Below, one piece after another: positions 16,578 to 24,771 of a DNA stretch of 64,000 bases. The stretch spans positions 2,294,001-2,358,000 of the forward strand of contig NZ_CP022415.1 of assembly GCF_002222635.1 (NCBI RefSeq), in the 5' to 3' direction. The stretch is from Pseudosulfitobacter pseudonitzschiae (GTDB lineage: Bacteria > Pseudomonadota > Alphaproteobacteria > Rhodobacterales > Rhodobacteraceae). Within the stretch, counting starts at the first letter, position 1; each line of letters starts with the position of its first letter. Below the pieces are notes generated by a model. The model saw nothing but the letters and a program-made list of their open reading frames with translations, was not told the DNA's origin and ran no database searches. The translations under genes were made by a program, and so were the position numbers.

Positions 16578-18371
16578 ATGGCCGGATTTACCACCCGCCC
16601 CGAAATCCGCGGCACCTTCGGAGTCGCCACATCAACCCACTGGATTGCCTCGGCTGTGGGCTTTGGCATCCTAGAAAAGGGCGGCAATGCCTTTGACGCG
16701 GCGGCTGCCACCGGTTTTGTACTGCAAATCGTCGAGCCGCACCTGAACGGCCCCGCAGGTGATCTGCCGGTGATTTACCACAGCGCCACGACAGGTCAGA
16801 CCAAAATGATCTGCGCTCAGGGCGTCACCCCCGCCAATGCCACCGTCGACCATTACAAGGCGCAGGGCCTGTCCCTGATCCCCGGTTCGGGATTGCTGGC
16901 AACTGTGGTTCCGGGTGCCTTTGACGGCTGGATACTGATGCTGCGCGATCACGGCACGATGGGCCTGCGCGATGTTCTTCAGCCCGCCATCGACTATGCC
17001 CGCGACGGTCATCCGCTGTTGCCACGGGTGGCCAACACAATCGCGGATCTTGCCGGTTACTTTACCGCCGAATGGCCGACATCCGCCGCCGTCTGGACGC
17101 CCGACGGCACAGCGCCCTTGGCCAATTCGAACTTTAAAAACCCCGATCTGGCCGCAACCTATGAACGGCTGGTCAGCGAAGCTGAAGCGGCCAGCCCCGA
17201 CCGCGTGGCGCAGATTGATGCAGCACGCGAAATCTGGTCGCAGGGTTTTGTAGCCGATGCCATCTTTGGCTATCTTGAAGATGCCTGCGTGCATGACGTG
17301 TCGGGGCAGAAAAACCGTGCAGTTCTGAACCGTGAAGATATGGCAAACTGGTCGGCAACCTATGAAGACACACTAAGCTATGATTACTGCGGCTGGACGG
17401 TTCACAAAACCGCACCGTGGTCGCAGGGGCCGGTGTTTTTGCAAACGCTGGCGATCCTGAAACATTTCGACCTCGGCGCGATGGACCCGACGGGCGAACA
17501 ATTTGTGCATACCGTGATCGAAGCGATGAAACTGGCCTTTGCCGACCGCGAAGCCTATTATGGAGATCCCGATCACAGCACCGTTCCGATAGATGTCCTG
17601 CTGTCGGACAGCTACAACGCCGACCGCGCAAAATTGGTCACTGCTCGGGCCTCGCTGGACCAGCGCCCCGGCGTGGTGCAAGGCTTTGAACATCTGGCAC
17701 AGGCCTATCAGGACCGCGCCATCCGCGATTTCGGCGTGCACGACGCGGCCCCGCAAGAGCCGACGATGGCCCACCTGACGGAAAAACGCGGTGATACCGT
17801 GCATCTTGATGTGATTGACCGCTGGGGCAACATGGTATCGGCCACGCCATCGGGCGGCTGGCTGCAAAGCAATCCGGTGATCCCCGGTCTTGGTTTTCCG
17901 CTGAATTCGCGCGCGCAAATGTTCTGGCTGGAGGAAGGTTTGCCCACATCACTGGCCCCAAACCGCCGTCCGCGCACCACGCTGACGCCATCGCTGGCCG
18001 AAAAACCCGACGGCACCCGCATCGTCTTTGGCACCCCCGGAGGCGACCAGCAGGACCAGTGGCAGTTGATCTGGTTCCTGCGTTTTGTACATCACGGGCT
18101 GGACCTGCAAGAAGGCATGGATGCGCCGCTGTTTCACTCGATGCATTTCCAAAGCAGCTTTTTCCCGCGTCAGGCCATGCCAGGCGAAATGATGATCGAA
18201 CCGGATTTTGGCGAGGATGTAATCGAGGCGCTGCGCGCGCGGGGGCACGTCATAACGGTGGCGGCCCCTTGGTCCGTGGGTAGGATGACCGCTGCACTGC
18301 GCCACCCAGATGGCACGCTGCATGCCGCAGCGACCCCGCGCCTGATGCAAGCCTATGCAGTGGGGCGCTGA
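16578..18371 (+). CDS. Gamma-glutamyltransferase-family hydrolase (second copy)
   Basis: A 597-residue GGT-family enzyme, only distantly related to the copy at 9196. It keeps EKGGNAFDAAAATGFVLQIVEP, LLATVVPGAFDGW and the predicted nucleophile T407 in RGDTVHLDV, but the region after it reads SATPSGGWLQSNPVIPGLGFPLNSRAQMFWL, lacking the SGVVVPGTG form seen in the first copy. This points to a different substrate. No signal peptide is visible, so it should work in the cytoplasm on what the adjacent ABC importer brings in. It may be an acylase or amidase rather than a strict gamma-glutamyl enzyme. Confidence 0.85.
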   Translation: MAGFTTRPEIRGTFGVATSTHWIASAVGFGILEKGGNAFDAAAATGFVLQIVEPHLNGPAGDLPVIYHSATTGQTKMICAQGVTPANATVDHYKAQGLSLIPGSGLLATVVPGAFDGWILMLRDHGTMGLRDVLQPAIDYARDGHPLLPRVANTIADLAGYFTAEWPTSAAVWTPDGTAPLANSNFKNPDLAATYERLVSEAEAASPDRVAQIDAAREIWSQGFVADAIFGYLEDACVHDVSGQKNRAVLNREDMANWSATYEDTLSYDYCGWTVHKTAPWSQGPVFLQTLAILKHFDLGAMDPTGEQFVHTVIEAMKLAFADREAYYGDPDHSTVPIDVLLSDSYNADRAKLVTARASLDQRPGVVQGFEHLAQAYQDRAIRDFGVHDAAPQEPTMAHLTEKRGDTVHLDVIDRWGNMVSATPSGGWLQSNPVIPGLGFPLNSRAQMFWLEEGLPTSLAPNRRPRTTLTPSLAEKPDGTRIVFGTPGGDQQDQWQLIWFLRFVHHGLDLQEGMDAPLFHSMHFQSSFFPRQAMPGEMMIEPDFGEDVIEALRARGHVITVAAPWSVGRMTAALRHPDGTLHAAATPRLMQAYAVGR

Positions 18372-18374
18372 ACA

Positions 18375-19136
18375 ATGACCTATTCAATTATCGCCCACGA
18401 CACCGGCACAGACGAAATCGGTATTATCGTCGCCAGCCGCTTTTTCGCCTGCGGCGCAGCGGTGCCCTATGTGGGGCGGCGTGTGGCCGTGGCCACGCAG
18501 GCATTCGTCAACCCGCTTTGGGGCACCGAAGGGCGCCGCAGACTGGAAGCGGGGGAAACAGCAGAAACGCTGCTGGCAGAATTTGCCGACCGCGACGCGG
18601 GCCACGACATTCGCCAGTGCCATATGATGGATGCCGCAGGCAATTTCGCGGCCTTCACAGGCGCAGGTTGCGTAGATTGGGCGGGGCACCAGACCGGCGC
18701 CCATCATTCGGTGGCGGGCAATATGCTGGCCGGCCCCGACGTCGTGCATGCCACTTTTGACAGCTACGCCAGCCGCCACGATCTGCCCATGGCGCAGCGG
18801 TTGCTGGTGGCAATGCGCGCAGGCGAAGACGCAGGCGGCGACAAACGTGGCAGACAAGCGGCGGGATTGGTGATCCATCGCGGTCAGGACCACGCTTATC
18901 TCGACCTGCGCGCCGACGATCACAGCGATCCGTTGGGCGAACTCGAACGGCTGCTCGATGTCGCAAGCGAACGCTATCTGTATGTGGCCGACGCAATGCC
19001 GACCCGGGACAATTTCTCAGGCACCACCGACCGTGCACCGATAGATGCCGCCATCACACGCGCCGAGCAGACACGCAAAAGCGCCGGACAGCCCAGCCGC
19101 TCTTGCGCCACGAACACCGAAGCCGACAGGACATAA
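18375..19136 (+). CDS. DUF1028 family protein (Ntn-hydrolase-like)
   Basis: A 253-residue cytoplasmic protein with the DUF1028 layout: MTYSIIAHDTGTDEIGIIVASRF at the start, VPYVGRRVAVATQAFVNP, then GAGCVDWAGHQTG and AGNMLAGPDVV. The family has an Ntn-hydrolase-like fold and often lies beside GGT, peptidase or peptide-transport genes; no reaction is established. It begins 4 bases after the second GGT-like gene, so the two are surely co-translated. The residues after about 220, up to the stop at 19136, are low in conservation. Confidence 0.85.
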   Translation: MTYSIIAHDTGTDEIGIIVASRFFACGAAVPYVGRRVAVATQAFVNPLWGTEGRRRLEAGETAETLLAEFADRDAGHDIRQCHMMDAAGNFAAFTGAGCVDWAGHQTGAHHSVAGNMLAGPDVVHATFDSYASRHDLPMAQRLLVAMRAGEDAGGDKRGRQAAGLVIHRGQDHAYLDLRADDHSDPLGELERLLDVASERYLYVADAMPTRDNFSGTTDRAPIDAAITRAEQTRKSAGQPSRSCATNTEADRT

Positions 19137-19140
19137 CCCG

Positions 19141-19986
19141 ATGATGGCGCTTGATTTCAGCAATTTGCTTCCCCTTTTTGCCATTGCAGCGGGGGCCGGT
19201 GTTGCCGGTGGCATTCTGGCCGGCCTTCTCGGCGTCGGGGGTGGTATCGTCATTGTACCCGCCCTGTATCTGGCACTGTCGACGGCGGGCATGGATCCTG
19301 CGATCACAATGCAGGTTGCAGTGGGCACATCGCTGGCCACCATCGTCTTCACCTCGCTGTCCTCAGGCTATGGCCACTTCAAACGCGGGGCCATCGACAT
19401 GGATCTGCTACGGCTTTGGGCGCCATCTTTGCTGGTCGGTGTCATCCTTGGTGCGCTGCTTGGGGGATATGTTTCGGGTCTGATCCTTGTTGCGGTCTTT
19501 GCGGTCGTCGCAGCCTTGGTTGCGCTGGACATGATTTTTCGCAAGCCGGCAGCGGACCCGTCTGTTCGCAGCTTTTCCAAAGTGGTCTGGGCCGCTCTGG
19601 GCACGGTCACCGGCGCGATTTCCGCTATGATGGGCATCGGTGGGGGGACGATCGGCGTGCCCCTGCTCAACTTTCTGGGATATGATATCCGCCGCGCCGT
19701 CGGCACCTCTGCCGCCATAGGGTTTATCATCGGTCTGCCCGGCGCGGTTGTCTATATGCTGACCGGATTGGGGTCCGAGGGGCTGCCGCCCTTCTCGCTG
19801 GGATACGTCAACATCGTTGCGGCGGCGATCATAATTCCACTGACCAGCAGTTTCGCTCATGTGGGGGTGAAGCTGGCGCACAGCATCCCTCGCCGCGCCT
19901 TGCGGTTTGCCTTTGGCATTTTTCTGATGATAACGTCGCTTAGAATGTTTTTGGACCTTTTCAGCACATTGACCGCCAATGGATGA
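19141..19986 (+). CDS. TauE/SafE-family sulfite/anion exporter
   Basis: A 281-residue inner-membrane protein with about eight hydrophobic segments in two repeats: GVAGGILAGLLGVGGGIVIVPAL in the first and VTGAISAMMGIGGGTIGVPLLNFLG in the second, the twin motifs of the TauE/SafE family. Known members are linked to export of sulfite or sulfoacetate, or to uptake of organic anions. Its position in the cluster hints that the substrate carries sulfur. I start at the ATG at 19141, four bases after the DUF1028 stop codon; the frame continues upstream inside that gene. Confidence 0.88.
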   Translation: MMALDFSNLLPLFAIAAGAGVAGGILAGLLGVGGGIVIVPALYLALSTAGMDPAITMQVAVGTSLATIVFTSLSSGYGHFKRGAIDMDLLRLWAPSLLVGVILGALLGGYVSGLILVAVFAVVAALVALDMIFRKPAADPSVRSFSKVVWAALGTVTGAISAMMGIGGGTIGVPLLNFLGYDIRRAVGTSAAIGFIIGLPGAVVYMLTGLGSEGLPPFSLGYVNIVAAAIIIPLTSSFAHVGVKLAHSIPRRALRFAFGIFLMITSLRMFLDLFSTLTANG

Positions 19987-20692
19987 CAACGCGCCCCGCT
20001 CTCGGCCGGAAGAAACGCTTGCCGACGTGTTGCGGGCCGCGATCCGTGAGGGTCACATCCTTGACAAAGGGCGCATGCCACCCGAACGCGCGCTGGCCGA
20101 ACGCTTTGGCGTCAGTCGGGCGCGGGTGCGTCAGGCGCTGGGACTGTTGCAAGGCGACGGCACCATCTTTCGCCGTCATGGCCAAGGCACCTTCGCAGCA
20201 CCGCCCCCCGCCACCAATGTCGAAAGCCTGCGTTCGCTCGCCCGGCAAGTAACGCCGCGCGATGTGATGGAAGTGAGGCTAGAAGTTGAACCAGCGCTGG
20301 CAGCATTGGCTGCCGACCGCGCCCAGCCGCAAGAGGTTGTCCTGCTGGATCAGCTGATGCGCGCCACGCTGGACCTGACGAATATGGATGCCTATGAAGC
20401 GGCGGATGATCTGTTTCATTATAAAATCGCGGAAACGGCCCGCAATCCACTGTTCCTGACGGTCTATGAGTCCATACGCGCGGTGCGCCGCAACGCCGCG
20501 TGGACCGCGCAGCGGCGCAACACCTATTCCGCACAAACCCTGCATTTGTTGGGCGAACAGCACAAAACGCTGGCAGATGCTATTTCGCGACGCGACAGCC
20601 GCGGCGCGGCGGCGGCAATGGAGCAGCACTTGCTTACTGTGTCCAACGCCCTGCTGCGTGATCGGGTGCGCAAGATCGAACTGGAGATATAA
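19979..20692 (+). CDS. GntR-family regulator, FadR/FCD subgroup
   Basis: A 237-residue repressor-type protein: winged helix at residues 10-75 (MPPERALAERFGVSRARVRQALGLLQGDGTIFRRHGQGTF) and an all-helical FCD effector domain (about 95-225) with D/H residues (ADDLFHYKIAE, GEQHKTLADAI) that usually bind a metal and a carboxylate ligand. The start overlaps the permease stop by 8 bases. As last gene of the cluster it probably controls it, with a product of the pathway as inducer. Confidence 0.88.
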   Translation: MDDNAPRSRPEETLADVLRAAIREGHILDKGRMPPERALAERFGVSRARVRQALGLLQGDGTIFRRHGQGTFAAPPPATNVESLRSLARQVTPRDVMEVRLEVEPALAALAADRAQPQEVVLLDQLMRATLDLTNMDAYEAADDLFHYKIAETARNPLFLTVYESIRAVRRNAAWTAQRRNTYSAQTLHLLGEQHKTLADAISRRDSRGAAAAMEQHLLTVSNALLRDRVRKIELEI

Positions 20693-20704
20693 GGCTTTTC
20701 GTTA

Positions 20705-20905
20705 TTAACCTGCGAGATATCCTGCAGCGCGAAAGTAGTTCGGGCACTCGTCTAAGTGTGAGCATCCGACAGATATTGCCAAGTGCGTTGAAGAGATCCT
20801 TGAAGGTTTCTGCGCAGAGGGGATTTGAACTTGAAAATAGCTTGTTCGCTGAAAGTGAGCTTGGGCGAGTATGGCGACCAGGTGTTTGATCCCACGGTTT
20901 GATGG
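20705..20905 (-). pseudogene. C-terminal remnant of an IS630-family transposase
   Basis: Read leftward, two frames together recover the IS630 C-terminus: ETFKDLFNALGNICRMLT in one and DECPNYFRAAGYLAG followed by a TAA (20705-20707) in another, matching the usual LWNALGNIC...FTPDECRNYFRAAGY ending. The catalytic DDE region is absent. The remaining sequence from 20906 to 21065 shows no coding signal that I can recognise. Confidence 0.6.
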
Positions 20906-21065
20906 TGCGAAGAACACTACCTAAGGAAGGTACTGACACCCTATTGGCAAATATTATTCCACGCCGCCTCAATGGCTACGCATCAAGACCGCTACATTCT
21001 TTAGATCGACCGCAAGTCGAGAGCCAATTCAAACAGAAACAGAATGGGGGATTAAATTAGGGACG

Positions 21066-21115
21066 CAAAAAACAGAAATCCCCTAAGCTATTGAACTATA
21101 GTCAACAATTTAGGG
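21066..21115 (-). terminator. Terminator of the tRNA-Ser gene
   Basis: On the minus strand, just after the tRNA 3' end, CCCTAA (21115-21110) pairs with TTAGGG (21086-21081), with further pairing inside, and the transcript then runs into TTTCTGTTTTTTG (down to 21066). This is a regular intrinsic terminator layout. Confidence 0.6.
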
Positions 21116-21119
21116 TTTC

Positions 21120-21209
21120 TGGCGGAGACGAAGGGATTCGAACCCTCGAGACCCTTCCGGGCCTACTCCCTTAGCAGGGGAGCGCCTTCGACCACTCGGC
21201 CACGTCTCC
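21120..21209 (-). tRNA. tRNA-Ser (anticodon GCU)
   Basis: Read leftward, the 90-base sequence starts GGAGACGTGGCCGAGTGG and ends GGGTTCGAATCCC...CGTCTCCGCCA. The acceptor stem GGAGACG/CGTCTCC is perfect, the discriminator is G, the CCA is encoded, the T-loop is TTCGAAT, and the anticodon loop reads CTGCTAA, giving GCU for AGC/AGU codons. The long variable arm (GGCCCGGAAGGGTC) is that of a serine tRNA. tRNA genes of this class are frequent integration sites, and both flanks here contain gene wreckage. Confidence 0.97.
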
Positions 21210-21445
21210 GCCGCTGTGTTTATGGGCTTGGGCTCAGGAAAACAACTGCTTTTTTACCCATTGGCAGAGCTTATTAGAGCTTACCGAATATCAATACAAA
21301 TCAAAGCGCTATAGAAGTATTTGTCGCACCTCGGCTGCAAGCCGGTGTGCCGTGCAATCTGTATTGTCTCATGTACGTTCGTTGTATTCGCCAGAGCCCT
21401 TTGGCAAATTCAATGCCCGTGCTCGCTGATTGGTCTCACACTTTG

Positions 21446-21710
21446 CTATCGCAGCGTCACCAATTCGGCATCCATAACGCTGTGGTCGTCCGGCATGTGC
21501 AGCACGTGGGTAACCTTGTCGCCCAGATCATTTCCGAACGTTGCGCGTATCTTGGAACGGTGCTTGCCTTCGTCACAAGAATGACACCGACCCTTGGCAA
21601 TCGGCAGCTGTCACCGCGCGCGGCTGGTTCTTGCGGACCGCGTGCCCCCACCGGATGACGACGAAACACCGCTTCGTCCGTCAGGCTGTGCCACTTGTGC
21701 GTGCTACAAA
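21446..21710 (-). pseudogene. Remnant of a low-molecular-weight tyrosine-phosphatase-like gene
   Basis: Read leftward, the last frame gives GKHRSKIRATFGNDLGDKVTHVLHMPDDHSVMDAEL and ends at a TAG (21448-21446). This resembles the C-terminal half of small phosphotyrosine-phosphatase-like proteins (KHRxRL...DIPDDYxFMDPEL). Upstream pieces in other frames (EAVFRRHP, RSARTSRAR, VGVILV) fit the RSAGTS and DVIFVME blocks, but no catalytic C-x5-R loop is found. Several frameshifts show a dead gene. The stretch 21210-21445, between it and the tRNA, holds nothing that I recognise. Confidence 0.45.
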
Positions 21711-21739
21711 AGAAAAGCAGCTTTACGACGCGATGTTAC

Positions 21740-22837
21740 TTAGGTGTTGAACAAAAAGTGCAGCACATCGCCGTCTTTGACGATGTAAGATTTACCTTCG
21801 GCGCGCATCTTGCCCGCTTCTTTCGCCGGCTGTTCGCCGCCCAGCGATACAAAATCTTCAAAGGCGATGGTTTCGGCGCGGATGAAGCCTTTTTCGAAAT
21901 CACCGTGGATCACGCCCGCCGCCTTGGGGGCGGATGTACCCTGACGGATGGTCCAGGCGCGGGCCTCTTTCGGACCGACGGTAAAATAGGTTTCAAGGTG
22001 CAAAAGCTCGTAGCCTGCGCGGATCAACCGGTCGAGGCCCGCTTCTTTCAGGCCCATTTCCTCAAGGAACATTTCCGCCTCGTCCAGCTCAAGCTGGCTG
22101 ATCTCTTCTTCGATCTGCGCCGAGATGATGACGTGCATGTTGCCTTCGGCAGCGGCCATTTCACCAACGCGGGCCGACAATGCGTTGCCTTCGGCGGCCT
22201 CTGCCTCGCCCACGTTGCAGACGTACAGCACCGGTTTGGTGGTCAGCAATTGCAGCATTTTCCATGCACGCACATCGTCTTCGTCCACATCCACGACGCG
22301 GGCGGGTTTACCCTCTTCCAGAACGGCCAAGGCCGCGCGCATCAGACGTTCCTGCTGCACCGCTTCCTTGTCACCGCCGCGCACCTTGCGCACGATGTTT
22401 TGCAGGCGCTTTTCAATGCTTTCGATGTCGGCCAGCATCAGTTCGGTTTCAATGGTTTCGGCATCGGCCACGGGGTCTACGCGACCTTCGACGTGGGTCA
22501 CGTCACCGTCTTCGAAACAGCGCAGCACGTGGGCGATGGCATCAACTTCGCGGATATTGGCCAGAAACTGATTGCCCAGCCCCTCGCCCTTTGAGGCACC
22601 TTTGACCAAGCCGGCGATGTCGACAAAGGTCATCCGCGTGGGAATGATCGATTTCGATTGAGCAATTGCGGCCAGTTTGTCCAGACGTGCATCGGGCACG
22701 GCGACCTCGCCTACGTTCGGCTCGATCGTGCAAAACGGAAAATTCGCAGCCTGCGCTGCTGCTGTGCGCGTCAGCGCATTGAACAGGGTCGATTTGCCCA
22801 CGTTCGGCAGCCCAACGATACCCATCTTGAAACCCAT
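21740..22837 (-). CDS. ychF: Redox-regulated ATPase YchF (Obg-like)
   Basis: A 365-residue P-loop protein: G1 GLPNVGKST, switch FPFCTIEPNVG, G3 DIAGLVKGASKGEGLGNQF, and a NxxE-type motif (CNVGEAE) in place of NKxD, which is why YchF prefers ATP. A coiled coil follows (about 130-200), and a TGS domain ends the protein (YFTVGPKEARAWTIRQGT...VLHFLFN). It binds the ribosome and affects oxidative-stress responses. GGAG lies 7-8 bases from the ATG at 22837 but only 2 bases from the upstream ATG at 22843, so I prefer 22837. Confidence 0.95.
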   Translation of the reverse strand: MGFKMGIVGLPNVGKSTLFNALTRTAAAQAANFPFCTIEPNVGEVAVPDARLDKLAAIAQSKSIIPTRMTFVDIAGLVKGASKGEGLGNQFLANIREVDAIAHVLRCFEDGDVTHVEGRVDPVADAETIETELMLADIESIEKRLQNIVRKVRGGDKEAVQQERLMRAALAVLEEGKPARVVDVDEDDVRAWKMLQLLTTKPVLYVCNVGEAEAAEGNALSARVGEMAAAEGNMHVIISAQIEEEISQLELDEAEMFLEEMGLKEAGLDRLIRAGYELLHLETYFTVGPKEARAWTIRQGTSAPKAAGVIHGDFEKGFIRAETIAFEDFVSLGGEQPAKEAGKMRAEGKSYIVKDGDVLHFLFNT

Positions 22838-22905
22838 GTTCATTCTCCGAAATCCACAACAGGCTGTCTTCTAGTGGCGGGCAGCGCTGCGTGCAAGGCG
22901 GCTCG

Positions 22906-24549
22906 TCAGTCCTGCCGCCAAATATGCAGAGCCAGCGGAACATCCACCTTCAGCCGCCTGTCGATTTCGGCACTGCCATGGGTTTCGGTCAATGTGGGCT
23001 CGGCCCCCAACAGCGACCGGCCGATCCCCGCTTTGGCCGAAGCAGTAGCGGACAGGCCCAGCCAGTCGAGCATTGTGGGAAACACATCGGGCATAAAACC
23101 CTGTCTGTCGATCACCCGCGGGGTGTCCGCCCCCAGAAACATCACCAGATTGCGCCGCGGATAATTATCCAGCGTGGGCGACAGGTTGTTGCGGTGGGCC
23201 AGATGGTCGCTGGTTAGAACGATCCGCGTGGGGCGCCCTTTGGTCATCTGCTGCACTTTATGTACAAAATCCCGCGTCAGTTGTACGCTACAGCGCACCG
23301 CGACTGCGATGTCGGTAGACACCGCAGGCTGCCCGCGGGCCACACATTCGGGCGAGGTAAACGCCTCGGGTCCGTGGGTGTCCATTGTTGCCAGAAACAG
23401 CGCATAGGGCTGGTCAGATTGCATGTTCTTCGCAATTTCGGCGGTGCCGATCTCGAATACATCCTGATCTCTCAGCCCCCAGCCTTCGGTCGCATTTTCG
23501 CGCGCGGCGATTGAATTGGGTGTCGTCGCACTGTCGCGGTCGATCACATCTTCCAGAGCATGGGTGTTAAAGAAATTGTCGAACCCGTAATACCCCATCG
23601 TGTTGCCCACGATTTTGGTCGAGGACACATAGGTCGACCGGTACCCGCGTGCCGACAGAATATCAGTCAGGCACTGCACCTTGGGCACGATCGACTGAAC
23701 GTCGGCCATCCGCGACAGTGGCCGCGCGCCTTGCGGCAACAGGGCGACACCGCATTGGGTGGCCACTGTGCCGCCAAGACTCCAGCCGGTGCCGAAAGCC
23801 TGCTGGACACCTGTGAACACCAGCGCGCTGTCTTCCAATTCCTTCAGCGGGTCAAGCAACCCGCCAAGTTCGGCCACCCCATAGGTTTGTTCAAGCCCCT
23901 CAAGGTAGACCACGATAATATCGGGCTTGGGTCCGGCATTTGCGGGGATAATGTCGGGGTCGGCAAACTCAGCGAGCAGACTGGGTGTCTGGCTGAATTC
24001 GGCCTGCAACCGGTTCATCGCCAGATCGTGTACCAGCGGATTGCACCACAGGATCAGCCCTGCCGCCGCCACCCACCACAGCGGAAGAAAGGCCAGCGCA
24101 TGATGCAGCCGGTACAACGAGGCCAATATCACCGCCCAGTAAATTGCGACCGTCAGAATATAGGGAACAACATGCCCAAGCGGCGTGCCATCCATTGAAA
24201 ACACCAGATGGAACACAAAGGCAGCCATATCCAGTTCACCAAAGATCAACACCACAACGCACAGGGGAAAGATCAGCAAAACCGGCACACCAACAACCGC
24301 AAGCCTGCGCAGGAACTGCCGGCGTGCACGTCCGTCAGTAAAACGTGGCGCATGTGTCACTAGCGTGACCACAGCAAAAATCGCCAACAGCCCAAGCGCG
24401 TAGTTTATGTCGGATACATTTGCGTCAACAAATGCACGCACAATCAGGAATATTGCCACAAGTGCCGGAAAGGCAATCAGAGGAAAAGACAGCATTGTCC
24501 AGAGTGACCAGCGTGATGTTCGAAGATGTGCGTCTTTGGCTGGCGTCAC
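22906..24549 (-). CDS. OpgB/MdoB-like phosphoglycerol transferase (sulfatase fold)
   Basis: A 547-residue membrane protein: about five hydrophobic segments in the first 190 residues, then an extracytoplasmic sulfatase/alkaline-phosphatase-type domain. KPDIIVVYLEGLEQTY gives the first metal-binding acidic residue, and GTGWSLGGTVATQCGVAL holds the likely catalytic Thr, closely like MdoB (GTGWTIAGM-type). MDTHGPEAF and LTSDHLAHRNN supply the remaining metal ligands. OpgB enzymes move phosphoglycerol from phosphatidylglycerol to periplasmic glucans. It starts with GTG at 24549; no upstream ATG exists. Transfer to another glycan is possible. Confidence 0.8.
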   Translation of the reverse strand: MTPAKDAHLRTSRWSLWTMLSFPLIAFPALVAIFLIVRAFVDANVSDINYALGLLAIFAVVTLVTHAPRFTDGRARRQFLRRLAVVGVPVLLIFPLCVVVLIFGELDMAAFVFHLVFSMDGTPLGHVVPYILTVAIYWAVILASLYRLHHALAFLPLWWVAAAGLILWCNPLVHDLAMNRLQAEFSQTPSLLAEFADPDIIPANAGPKPDIIVVYLEGLEQTYGVAELGGLLDPLKELEDSALVFTGVQQAFGTGWSLGGTVATQCGVALLPQGARPLSRMADVQSIVPKVQCLTDILSARGYRSTYVSSTKIVGNTMGYYGFDNFFNTHALEDVIDRDSATTPNSIAARENATEGWGLRDQDVFEIGTAEIAKNMQSDQPYALFLATMDTHGPEAFTSPECVARGQPAVSTDIAVAVRCSVQLTRDFVHKVQQMTKGRPTRIVLTSDHLAHRNNLSPTLDNYPRRNLVMFLGADTPRVIDRQGFMPDVFPTMLDWLGLSATASAKAGIGRSLLGAEPTLTETHGSAEIDRRLKVDVPLALHIWRQD

Positions 24550-24771
24550 GGGTATTCAGTAAACCTGAAATAAAATGTCAAAAAAATGTCGTAAAAACGT
24601 CATTGGTTTGTGTACATACGCTAGCGCGCTGTCAACATTAAGCACTGCAAATCGCACAATCCATCGTCGCGCCCGACGGATCGGGCAATTTGCCGTGCCC
24701 CCTGCCCGCGACGCATTGATTTCCTGCGCCAGTTTCGGCATTGCGGTAATGACATACAAAAAGGCCACCCA

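Noticed and set aside
21120-21209. tRNA-Ser as a proven phage or island attachment site
   Set aside because: I could not find a second copy of the tRNA 3' end in the window and no integrase gene is present; kept only as a positional hint.
21695-22594. A 299-codon plus-strand frame opposite ychF
   Set aside because: Antisense shadow of a conserved GTPase-family gene; composition and lack of start signals argue against it.
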